DNA of 7,723 nt from an uncultured Chloroflexota bacterium (GCA_937138275.1 CAKZOY010000164.1:1-7723); one strand, 5' to 3'. Positions 1 to 7,300 are shown, numbered from the stretch's first letter. Numbers and translations are program-made. The notes: generated from the sequence alone by a model not told the origin.

Positions 1-19
1 GCCGCCGCCCCAAAAACCC

Positions 20-104
20 CATTTCCATCCCCCCTCCCCGTGCGGCGGTAGAGGCGGACGGATCGTCCGCCCTCAATGGGGAGGGGGTAGGGGGAGGGGA
101 AATG
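20..104. repeat. Long G/C-tract imperfect palindrome with central hairpin and G-quadruplex motif
   Basis: CATTTCC at 20-26 is complementary to GGAAATG at 98-104. CCCCCTCCCC at 30-39 is complementary to GGGGAGGGGG at 78-87. In the centre GGCGGACG (53-60) and CGTCCGCC (64-71) form a perfect 8-bp stem with a 3-base loop. The right arm holds four G-runs of four or five bases separated by one or two bases (78-99), a strong G-quadruplex motif on the plus strand. Read on the minus strand, the palindrome follows the penicillin-binding protein gene and is followed by GGGG and five T (plus 11-19). It may act as a weak terminator, or be a copy of a dispersed intergenic palindrome. Function is inferred. 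Confidence 0.6.
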
Positions 105-110
105 TCAATC

Positions 111-136
111 CTCCAGAGAATCGCACTCTTCTGGAG
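111..136 (-). terminator. Hairpin 100 bases past the penicillin-binding protein gene, possible terminator
   Basis: CTCCAGA (111-117) and TCTGGAG (130-136) are perfect complements around a 12-base loop. The hairpin lies about 100 bases past the stop codon of the minus-strand penicillin-binding protein gene. On neither strand is it followed by a clear T-run, so intrinsic termination is only a possibility. It may instead protect the 3' end of the transcript. Confidence 0.3.
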
Positions 137-146
137 TCACAAGCCG

Positions 147-221
147 GATTCAACCCATAGGGGTGGTATGACTTTTTGAGACTTCGCCGGAAGGCGGTGA
201 TACGACTTTACGAGATTCAAC
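147..221. repeat. Degenerate 34-bp-period direct repeat around a small palindrome
   Basis: Two 19-base segments, 163-181 and 197-215, match at 15 of 19 positions with a 34-base offset. Their shared core is GTGrTAyGACTTT followed by GAGA. GATTCAAC occurs exactly at 147-154 and 214-221, bracketing the pair. Between the copies, CGCC-GGAA-GGCG (186-197) is a small hairpin. This is noncoding sequence right after the stop of the penicillin-binding protein gene. It resembles a dispersed intergenic repeat more than any gene, and no ORF of value crosses it. Confidence 0.45.
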
Positions 222-235
222 AAGGCCAAACTTCA

Positions 236-2986
236 TTACGGCGACGGGGCCGGCGGGCTTGGTCCGGTTGTGGGCGTCTCCGTCGGTGGCGGGACGGGCG
301 TCGGGGTATCCGTCGGCGGCGGAGCGACCGTGGGGGTCGCCGTCGGCACAGGGGTCGGGGTATCCGTCGGCGGCGGAGCGACCGTGGGGGTCGCCGTCGG
401 CACGGGGGTCGGGGTATCCGTCGGCGGGGCGGGGGTATCGGTGGGGGGCGGCGCCACAACGCACTGGACGCGCGCTTCGTAGGTGCGCCCCAGGCGGTCC
501 CAGGCCGTCACCCGAACCGTGTAGACCCCTGGTGCCAGGAGCGAGGTGTCCCAGACGGTAATCTGGCCGTCCCGCACCGGGGAGAGGTGTGGCCCGCTGA
601 TCCATCCCCAGCCGATCGGGTTCTCCCCCAGGCCGTACTCCACGTTGTAGTGGTCAAAATTGGGCATGTAGACCGTCCCCATAATCCCCACGACCCCATA
701 GACGGTGGCACCGGGGGAGGGGAAGGAGATGTACATCGTGACCTCGCCCTGCTCCGGCAGGCACGCGCCCAGAGGGGCCAGTGGTAACCCGCCCCAATCC
801 TGGGTCTGGGCCCATTCCCAGCCCTGGGGGTCGTTGATGACGACCATCACCTGCCCGTTGCACCACTGGTACCAGTCGTGCTCCGGCCCCAGGGGGGGCT
901 GGTCGGCAGCGAAGATTTCCATCTTGCGGCGCGGGCAATACGGGCTGGGCTGCGTCCCCGAATCGGCGCAGATTTCCATCTCCACGATCCCCGGTGGCCT
1001 GGGGAAATCCCGCACCGTCTTGCCCCGGAGCGCGGCCTCCATAAAGTCGTGCCAGATGGGGGCAGCGCCCAGGGAGCCAGCGACCCGGTCCATCGGAGTG
1101 TAGTCGGCGTTCCCCACCCAGACGCCTACCACCAGGTCGGGGGTGTAGCCGATGGTCCAGGCGTCGCGGTAGTCGTTGGTGGTGCCGGTCTTGGCGGCCG
1201 CGGGGCGGGAGAGTTCCAGCGCGTTGGGGCAACCGAAGGCCGGGCAGCGCGCTTGTCGGTCGGAGAGGATGCTGGTGATGAGATAGGCGTGCTCGGCCCG
1301 GATGACCTGTTGTCCCTGGGGCTGGCTGTTATCCAGCAACACCCTCCCCTGATTGTCCTCAATGCGCAGGATGAGCGTCGGCGGCACCCGTACCCCACCG
1401 TTGGCGAAGACCGCGCACGCCCCGGTCAGTTCCAGCAGCGGCACCTCGCCCCCGCCCAGGGTGAGGCTGAGCCCGTAATCCTCCCGCGTGAGGGTGGTGA
1501 TGCCCAGGCGGGCGGCCATCTCCTTAAGGGCCGGAATGCCGATGAATTGCAGGGTTTTCACGGCCGGGATGTTGTAGGAATTCGCCAGCGCACTGCGCAC
1601 CAGCACCGGCCCGTGGAAGCGCCCGTCGTAGTTGCGGGGGACGTAGGGCGGGTTGACGCCGTCGGGGAAGGCCGTCTGCAGGTCCCAGATCAGGGTGGCG
1701 GGGGTCCATCCCCGCTCAAAGGCCGCCACGTAGGTCAGGGGCTTGATGGCCGAACCGGGCTGGCGGGGGGAGACGGCCATATTCACCTGCCCGTCAATCT
1801 CCTCGTTGTAGAAGTCGGCGCTTCCCACCATCGCCAAGACGTAGCCGGTGGCGGGGTCTATGGCGACCAGAGCCCCGTTGTGGGCGTTGTGGTCCGCCAG
1901 AGCGGCGACATACTGGGCGACGATCTGTTCGGCCATAGACTGCAGGCCCGGGTCCAGCGTGGTGTAGATGCGCAGGCCGCTGCCCCGGTAGAGCACTTCG
2001 GGGCCGTACATCTTCTCCACCAGTTGGCGCACGTATATCACAAAATGAGGGGCCGGGATTTTGTCCTGCGGGACCCACGGGCGGAACTCGTACGCAGCCA
2101 TCTCGGCGGCTGCGGCGTCGGCCTGGGTCTGGGTGATGTACCCCTCCTTGACCATCAGCCGCAGGACGTCTTTCTGACGGGCCAGCGCCCGTTCCCTCCC
2201 TCCGGCGAAGACGTCGTAGGTCGCCGGAGATTGGGGGAGGCCAGCCAGGAAGGACGCCTGGGCCAGGCTCAGTTCGGCAGCGGTAACCCCAAAGTAGGTC
2301 TCGGCGGCTGCTTCTATCCCGTAGGCCAGATTGCCGTAGTAGATTTCGTTCAGATAAATTTCCAGAATGGTGTTGCGCGGGTAGCGGCGGGTGACCTCGT
2401 AGGCCAGGATGATTTCTTTAATCTTGCGCCAACCGGAGCGCTGGAATCGCTCCTCCGGGGGAAGCAACAGGGCGCGCACCAGTTGCTGAGGGATGGTGGA
2501 GCCTCCGGAGACGATCTCCCCGGCGCGGAGGTTGCGGTAGATGGTCTTCAGCAGGGCGACGGGGTCAAAGCCGGGATGCCGGTAAAAGTCGGCATCCTCG
2601 GTGGCGATGGTCGCCTGGATGAGGTACGGGGAGATGCGGTCCAGCGGAACGTAGGTCCGGCGACCTCCGTGGGGGTCCACCACCTCGTAGAGGAGGGAGC
2701 CGTCGCGAGCGTAGATTTTGGAACTGACGAAAGGGGATTGGCGGGCGACCAGTTCTTCCGGAGGCGGCAACTGAGCCGCGATGAGGGCGTAACCGGTGAT
2801 GACCGCCGCGAAGGCGAAGAAGAACAGCAAAAAGACGACCAGGGCGACGATGAAGAACGCCATAGCCAGACGGTTGCCGCGCGCCGTCGTCCGAACCGGT
2901 TGCGTCGCAGATGTCCCCCGTCCCGCAACCGGTATCTGGCGCGTTGTTGTGGAAGATGTCCGATAGGGATTGCGATTTCTCTCCAT
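236..2986 (-). CDS. Class A penicillin-binding protein (bifunctional transglycosylase/transpeptidase)
   Basis: This 916-residue membrane-anchored enzyme polymerises lipid II into glycan strands and cross-links their stem peptides outside the membrane. A basic, polar cytoplasmic tail (1-40) precedes one membrane helix (about 41-68). The GT51 transglycosylase domain (about 85-265) shows EDADFYRHPG with catalytic Glu130, GGSTIPQQ (161-168; STIPQQ where STITQQ is usual), RKIKE (187-191) and ILEIYLNEIYYG (207-218). The transpeptidase domain (about 370-655) has the nucleophile motif SAIK (Ser412, Lys415), SYN (470-472) and KTG (599-601). A Cys-containing segment (CADSG...YCP, 673-685) follows. Residues about 750-845 form an Ig-like module resembling the C-terminal domain of PBP1C-type proteins (VEYG, WDTSLLAPGVYTVRV). 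A Thr/Pro tail (846-916) ends the protein. All key residues are present. The start is the ATG at 2986, placed just after a strong -10 box with no Shine-Dalgarno. The stop is TAA. PBP1A and PBP1C types cannot be separated with certainty here. Confidence 0.95.
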   Translation of the reverse strand: MERNRNPYRTSSTTTRQIPVAGRGTSATQPVRTTARGNRLAMAFFIVALVVFLLFFFAFAAVITGYALIAAQLPPPEELVARQSPFVSSKIYARDGSLLYEVVDPHGGRRTYVPLDRISPYLIQATIATEDADFYRHPGFDPVALLKTIYRNLRAGEIVSGGSTIPQQLVRALLLPPEERFQRSGWRKIKEIILAYEVTRRYPRNTILEIYLNEIYYGNLAYGIEAAAETYFGVTAAELSLAQASFLAGLPQSPATYDVFAGGRERALARQKDVLRLMVKEGYITQTQADAAAAEMAAYEFRPWVPQDKIPAPHFVIYVRQLVEKMYGPEVLYRGSGLRIYTTLDPGLQSMAEQIVAQYVAALADHNAHNGALVAIDPATGYVLAMVGSADFYNEEIDGQVNMAVSPRQPGSAIKPLTYVAAFERGWTPATLIWDLQTAFPDGVNPPYVPRNYDGRFHGPVLVRSALANSYNIPAVKTLQFIGIPALKEMAARLGITTLTREDYGLSLTLGGGEVPLLELTGACAVFANGGVRVPPTLILRIEDNQGRVLLDNSQPQGQQVIRAEHAYLITSILSDRQARCPAFGCPNALELSRPAAAKTGTTNDYRDAWTIGYTPDLVVGVWVGNADYTPMDRVAGSLGAAPIWHDFMEAALRGKTVRDFPRPPGIVEMEICADSGTQPSPYCPRRKMEIFAADQPPLGPEHDWYQWCNGQVMVVINDPQGWEWAQTQDWGGLPLAPLGACLPEQGEVTMYISFPSPGATVYGVVGIMGTVYMPNFDHYNVEYGLGENPIGWGWISGPHLSPVRDGQITVWDTSLLAPGVYTVRVTAWDRLGRTYEARVQCVVAPPPTDTPAPPTDTPTPVPTATPTVAPPPTDTPTPVPTATPTVAPPPTDTPTPVPPPTETPTTGPSPPAPSP
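301..425 (-). repeat. 54-bp tandem repeat encoding the Thr/Pro tail of the penicillin-binding protein
   Basis: A 54-base unit begins at 301, 355 and 409. The first two copies are almost identical (for example CACAGGG against CACGGGG at the junctions) and the third is partial. In the minus-strand frame each unit encodes PPPTDTPTPVPTATPTVA. The unit length is a multiple of three, so copy-number change would lengthen or shorten the tail without frameshift. Such Thr/Pro stretches usually serve as extended extracytoplasmic linkers. A decayed copy may continue on the side towards 250. Confidence 0.85.
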
Positions 2987-2995
2987 ACCGATGGG

Positions 2996-3024
2996 ATTAT
3001 AGCACCGGGAGAGAAGATGGGCAA
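2996..3024 (-). promoter_or_regulatory. Promoter of the penicillin-binding protein gene, nearly leaderless
   Basis: On the minus strand, TTGCCC (3024-3019) is followed after exactly 17 bases by a perfect TATAAT (3001-2996). The -10 is preceded by TGC, giving an extended -10. Only nine bases separate the -10 box from the ATG at 2986, so the expected transcription start lies about three bases before the start codon. No Shine-Dalgarno is visible, so the mRNA is probably leaderless or almost so. The promoter lies in the 105-base gap after the selenoprotein gene. Confidence 0.75.
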
Positions 3025-3091
3025 GTGAGGGGGAGTGGGGACCGGCGTCCGGTGGGGTACAAACTCGTCCGGGGGGAGGGATCAGGGCGAG

Positions 3092-4159
3092 TTATGGGCC
3101 CGGCAGATGGGCCAGGATTTCGTCCACGGGAGGGCGGTCGGCGCTATTCTGCCCCACGTAGGCCCAGAGGATGCGACCGTCCTGTACCACGAAGACTGAG
3201 GGCGCGGCCAGCCCGTCTCCCAGCAAATTATAGACCCCGTACAGTTCCGCGGCGCGGTGTTCCGGGTCGGCGAGGATGGGGAAGGACGCCCCGATGGCGG
3301 AGCGAACGCCCTCTACTGCCTCCCGCGGCGCCACGGCCAGCGCGATGACCTCCGCTCCGCGCGCCTGAAATTCTCCGTACCGTTGTTGCAACTCCACGAG
3401 TTGCGTCCGGTCCGGCCCTCAACCGCATCTCTGGAAGAAGATCAGGACAACAGCCCCGCGGGCCATCTGTTCCGAGAGGGTAAGGGTGCCGCCGCCAGCC
3501 CGCTCCAGGGTGAAATCGGGCGCCTGGACGCTTTCGGGAGTGGGAGGGGGGGTCGGAGAAGCGGTGGGGGTGGGGATGACAAAAGAGACCCGCATCCGTT
3601 CGGGGTAGGTGACGATGCGCGCCCGGCTCCTCTGGCGCGTCAGCCAGTCCTGGATGGGCGTCCCCTGGGATTCCAGCGCGGTCTGGGCTTGCTGAACCAT
3701 CATCAGCCGGGCGACGGCCCGCTCCAGCGCGGCGCGGTCCAGGCCGAACTCGCCCAGCGTCGCCGCAACCTGCTCGTCGGTGGCCCCCCAGGCAGCCTCC
3801 AGCGCGGCGATGCGGGCCTCCACTTCCTCCCGGCCCGGCGACGATTGGGGGGCAGCGCGCAGGACGAGGACTTCGTTGATGAGCCGGTCTAAGGTCTCCT
3901 GCGGCGCGGGGGCCGGGATGCCCGCCAGGCGGCTCATCGCCCGATCCAGCAGCACCGCCTCGGCCCAGAAATTCAACCCGATGGGCTGACCATCCACTAT
4001 GGCAACCGGGGGGTCGGCCCAGGTGGGCGTCGGAGAAGGGACCGGAGGAGATAGTAGGACGGGTTCCCGGCCCAGTAGCCCGATCACCACGACCAGAAGC
4101 AGCAGGGCGACCCCTCCGGTCGCCACCAGCACTCCCCAACGTGTCCCTTTCTGATCCAT
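3092..4159 (-). CDS. Membrane-anchored SurA-like/peroxiredoxin fusion, candidate selenoprotein with in-frame UGA
   Basis: Read through one TGA (3421-3419), this frame encodes 355 residues. A short charged N-terminus and a membrane helix (about 8-29) come first, then a Thr/Pro linker. A SurA-N-like helical region follows (about 50-165: VDGQPIGLNFWAEAVLLDR, ETLDRLINEVLVLRAA). It has no parvulin isomerase domain. A second Thr/Pro linker (196-209) leads to an AhpC/TSA-type thioredoxin fold (about 212-350): APDFTLERAGGG, VVLIFFQRCG-U247-GPDRTQLVELQQRYGEF, FPILADPEHRAAELYGV, APSVFVVQDGRILWAYVG. U247 aligns without gaps to the peroxidatic Cys of FxRGxWCPxCRxQL proteins. The CPxC resolving position is Asp250. 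The only Cys is Cys245. A SECIS-like hairpin follows the TGA. The expected role is extracytoplasmic peroxide or thiol redox chemistry; substrate unknown. The ATG at 4159 is chosen because it starts just before the membrane helix; the frame further upstream crosses a palindrome. Without selenocysteine insertion the product would stop at residue 246. A pseudogene or read error is the alternative. Confidence 0.86.
3375..3415 (-). promoter_or_regulatory. Candidate bacterial SECIS hairpin downstream of the in-frame UGA
   Basis: On the minus strand, three bases after the UGA, a stem starts: CGG/CCG (3415-3413 with 3377-3375), a 1x1 mismatch, ACCG/CGGT (3411-3408 with 3382-3379), and a 3x5 internal loop. 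A perfect 7-bp apical stem, GCAACTC/GAGTTGC (3404-3398 with 3394-3388), closes a GUG loop (3397-3395). There are 21 nt between the UGA and the loop, and a G is the first loop base. Bacterial SECIS elements have an apical loop with a G in its first two positions and a UGA-to-loop distance of roughly 16-37 nt, so this fits. The element is also coding: it specifies PDRTQLVELQQRY. Binding by SelB is inferred. Confidence 0.8.
3419..3421 (-). other. In-frame UGA, predicted selenocysteine codon (Sec247)
   Basis: The codon series TTC TTC CAG AGA TGC GGT TGA GGG CCG GAC continues the same frame on both sides, giving FFQRCG-U-GPD. The position is the peroxidatic cysteine site of AhpC/TSA-type proteins. 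All three real genes here end in TAA and neither of the other two contains an internal TGA, so a genome-wide TGA reassignment is not suggested. One base change (TGA to TGC or TGT) would restore a Cys form. Confidence 0.82.
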
Positions 4160-4175
4160 GGGTTTCTGGGTGGAG

Positions 4176-4203
4176 AGGATAGCACAATCCGGGGGAAAGT
4201 CAA
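4176..4203 (-). promoter_or_regulatory. Promoter of the candidate selenoprotein gene
   Basis: On the minus strand, TTGACT (4203-4198, five of six consensus bases) is followed after 16 bases by TATCCT (4181-4176, four of six). The predicted start of transcription is around 4169, giving a leader of about ten bases before the ATG at 4159. No Shine-Dalgarno is visible in CAGAAACCC just before the ATG. This supports the choice of that start and suggests a very short leader, as for the penicillin-binding protein gene. Confidence 0.55.
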
Positions 4204-4267
4204 GGGGGTCGCTGAAGAGGCTTGTGCAGCAAATCCCTTTCGGGGAGCAACATGCCCGCGAGATAAG

Positions 4268-4317
4268 GGAAAGCGGGGTTGTGGGGCGGCTTCGCCGCCC
4301 CCACAACCCCCCTTTCC
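4268..4317 (-). terminator. Large near-perfect palindrome after the helicase gene, likely terminator or dispersed palindrome
   Basis: GGAAAG (4268-4273) pairs with CTTTCC (4312-4317). After a single C/C mismatch, 16 bases at 4275-4290 pair with 4294-4310, with one bulged base, around a TTC loop. The hairpin sits eight bases past the TAA of the helicase gene, in the 165-base gap before the selenoprotein gene. Downstream on the minus strand the sequence is CTTATCTCG, so there is no real T-run. A transcription barrier or mRNA 3'-end stabiliser is plausible. The GGCGGC-TTC-GCCGCC core may equally mark a repetitive intergenic palindrome. Confidence 0.5.
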
Positions 4318-4324
4318 TGGGACC

Positions 4325-7300
4325 TTAACTGAACAACACCTCCACGTCTTCCCGGGTGAGGCTCTTGAAAAATCCGCTCTCGGCGCTGATCAGTTGCTCC
4401 ACCAGGCCCCGCTTCTGCTCCTGCAGTTGCAGAATCTTCTCCTCCACCGTATCGCGGGCGATGAATTTATAGATAAATACGGGGTGCTCCTGACCGATCC
4501 GGTGGGCCCGGTCGGCGGCCTGCATCTCCACCGCCGGATTCCACCACGGGTCCAGATGGATGACGTACTCCGCGGCCGTCAGGTTCAGCCCCACCCCGCC
4601 CGCTTTCAGGCTGAGCAGGAAAAACGGCACATTCGGGTCGTTCTGGAACAGGTCCACCTGACCGTGACGATCGCGCGTCTGACCGTCCAGATAGGCGTAG
4701 CGAACGCCGCGCTCGTCCAGGTGCTTCCGCACCAGTTTGAGCACCTCCACGAACTGGGAGTAGACCAGGGCCTTGTGTCCTTCCGCCAGCAGGGTGTCCA
4801 GAATTTCGGTCAGCAACTCAAACTTGGCCGATTCGCCCCGGTACGTCGGCTCCACCAGCGCCGGATGGATGCAGACCTGTCGCAACCGCAGCAGCCCCTC
4901 CAGAATGCGCATCCGGGCGTCGTCCATCCCGCTCCGCTCTATCAGGCGCAGCAACTCGGCCCGATAATAGTCGCGCACCCGGTTGTAAATTTTGCGCTGG
5001 TCGGGCTCCAGGTCGGTGAAGAGGACCCGTTCGGTGCGCGGCGGCAGTTCCGGCGTCACCTGCGCCTTCGTCCGCCGCAGGATGAAGGGGTAAACCAGTT
5101 TCCTCAAAAAGTTCGCTGCGTCTTCGTTCCGCTCGCTCTCTATCGGATTGGCGAAGGCCTCTTTGAAGTAATCCAGGCTGCCCAGCAGGCCGGGGTTGAC
5201 AAAGGCGACCTGCGACCAGAGTTCAAAGGTAGTGTTCTCCACCGGGGTGCCGGTCATCACCAGCCGATGGTCGGCGTTGAGCAGGCGGGCCGCCCGCGAC
5301 GTTTTAGCCAGCGGGTTCTTGATCGCCTGCGATTCGTCCAGGATGACGTAGTGGAAACGATACGAACGCAGAAACTCCACATCCCGCAGCATCGTGCCGT
5401 AGGTGATCAGGATAAGGTCGTACTGGTCAAAGATGGACGGGTCTTTTTTCCGCCCGGCGCCGGTAAACTCCAGGACGCGCATTTCGGGTGTGAAGCGAGC
5501 GATCTCCCGCTGCCAGTTGACCAGCAGGGATTTCGGGACCACCAGGAGGGACGCCCGTTCGGCCTCTCCCCGCTCTTTCAGGGACTGCAGGAAGGCCAGG
5601 ACCTGGATCGTTTTGCCCAGGCCCATATCGTCGGCCAGGATGCCCCCGAAACGGTACTCGTGCAGGAAGTGCAACCAGTCCACTCCGGCCTTCTGGTACG
5701 GGCGGAGTTCGCCCCGAAAACCCTGGGGCAGCGGTTGCGGGACGATTTTCTCAAACGTGCGCAGTCGCTCCCGCCGTTCCTGAAAGTCCTGCGCAGCCTG
5801 GACTTCGGCCGCGTCGGTCAGCAGGGGCTCCAGCAGGGCCAGTTGCGTATCGCGGACGCGTACCCCTCTCTCCGTCTCCTCGGTCATTCCGAAGAGGTGC
5901 TTGTAGCGCTGAAGCCACTCTTCGGGAATCTGACCGAAGGTGCCATCGGCCAGTTTGATGTACCGCTCCCCCCGGCGGATGGCCTTCAGAACTTCTTTGA
6001 GGGAGACGGTCTGGTCGTCGTACACCGCGACGGCCTCTATGTCAAACCAGTCTATGCCGGAGGAGATAGATACGCGCAGGACCGGGGTAGCCCGCTTCAG
6101 ACGGGCGGATTTCAGGTTTTCCTGGCCGTAAATCTCAAAACCGGCTTCGGCAAGTAACGGGATACATTTGGTGAGGAAGTCCAGCGGATGGGTACGGGCG
6201 CGCAGTTGAAAGGCGGCGGGGCCGAACTCGTACCCGGCCCGTTTCAGGCCGTAGCGGACGTCGGTGAGCAACTGGTGGTAATCCTTCTCTCTTGCCTGTT
6301 GACGGTGAATCCGGACGATAGACCACGTCCCCGGTTCGTTAATCGCGTGCACGGGAGGCGCTTTCGGGTCGTATTCTACCTCGTAGTCCCCATAGCCGAA
6401 GGCCAGGGTGGCGCGGAACGTCCCTTCTTCTTCTCGCAGGTAGAGGCGGGGAACGGGATCGGCGACGATCTCCTGCACCTCTACGACGTCCCCGCGCAGG
6501 GGCAACCGTTCGGCCAGGCGAGGGAGGAAGCGTTCCCGGAAAACCGCTTCGTCCGATAAGGGGATCGTAATGGAGAGGTGGGGGACAAGGTCCAGGACCT
6601 CTGGATTGGCAACGGGTATCACATAGTTTCCCAGGAGCGCCCAGGCCGGCTGGGTGGAGATGACGCGGAAGGTGCTCTTCAGGGCAGAGAAGACCTCACC
6701 CTCCATGCGCCCTCCGATGTCCATCGTGAGGCCATCCCGTGAGCGGATAACGGAGACTTCCAGGGTGACGGGCTGGTCCAGCAGATGCAGCCGCTCGCGG
6801 AAGTGACCGCTGGAGGTCACCCGAAACACGGGGGCATTCTGACGGGCCAGGATCAACAGGTAGTTGGGGAAGTTGGGGCGGTATTGATAACCGTAATAGT
6901 ACGGGTACGTTTCTATGATCAGGTTGCAGGTCTGGACAGCCTCCGGCGGCAGGTTGAGGCAGGCGTAGGGGTCCAGCGCGGCGGAGACCCGTGTCGCCAG
7001 GATTCGCCAGGATCGGTTGAGTTCCAGGTACTGGTTAAATGCCTCCGGGGATAGCGGTTCCCGGGGGGTCTGGGACCATTGGGCTGCGCGGATGATGTAG
7101 GGGGAAAGAGACGCGCTGGTTTCCCCCACAAGGAGGCCATAGAGGAGAACGTAGGGCTCGGCTTTTTGGATGCCGGCCTTGTGCTTTGGCGTCTGTTCCA
7201 GTACTCGCTGGAGGCGGTAATCCCAGCGGTTTTCTACCGTCTTGAGGTGCTCGCGCACCGCCAGGATAGCGGCGATGATGTGCTTGCAGGTTTTCCCTTT

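Noticed and set aside
147..425. CRISPR array
   Set aside because: The repeats at 163-215 have only two divergent copies. The 54-bp repeats at 301-425 are contiguous without spacers and encode the protein tail.
878..3028. Long plus-strand open frame (716 codons) opposite the penicillin-binding protein gene
   Set aside because: It is antisense to a gene with all catalytic motifs intact; its translation is low-complexity Gly/Val/Asp-rich without recognisable domains, as expected for GC-rich shadow frames.
3092..3397. Separate small peroxiredoxin-like gene starting at GTG 3397
   Set aside because: It would lack the first strand and active-site loop of the fold, and its start codon lies in the apical loop of the SECIS-like hairpin. 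The frame continues upstream through the UGA, so a single gene is better supported.
3388..3404. The GCAACTC/GAGTTGC hairpin as a terminator of a truncated gene
   Set aside because: There is no T-run after it on either strand and conserved coding sequence of the same domain continues for 300 bases, so a SECIS role explains it better.
3419..3421. TGA read as tryptophan through a variant genetic code
   Set aside because: The two other large genes contain no in-frame TGA despite their length, and the aligned column is a catalytic Cys rather than Trp.
4160..4306. Upstream start of the selenoprotein gene at ATG 4306
   Set aside because: The added 49 residues would be translated across the large palindrome and promoter and show no protein-like pattern; the ATG at 4159 directly precedes the membrane helix.
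4394..6157. Long plus-strand open frame (587 codons) opposite the SNF2 gene
   Set aside because: It is the complement of the conserved helicase motor; no domain or credible start signal is seen.
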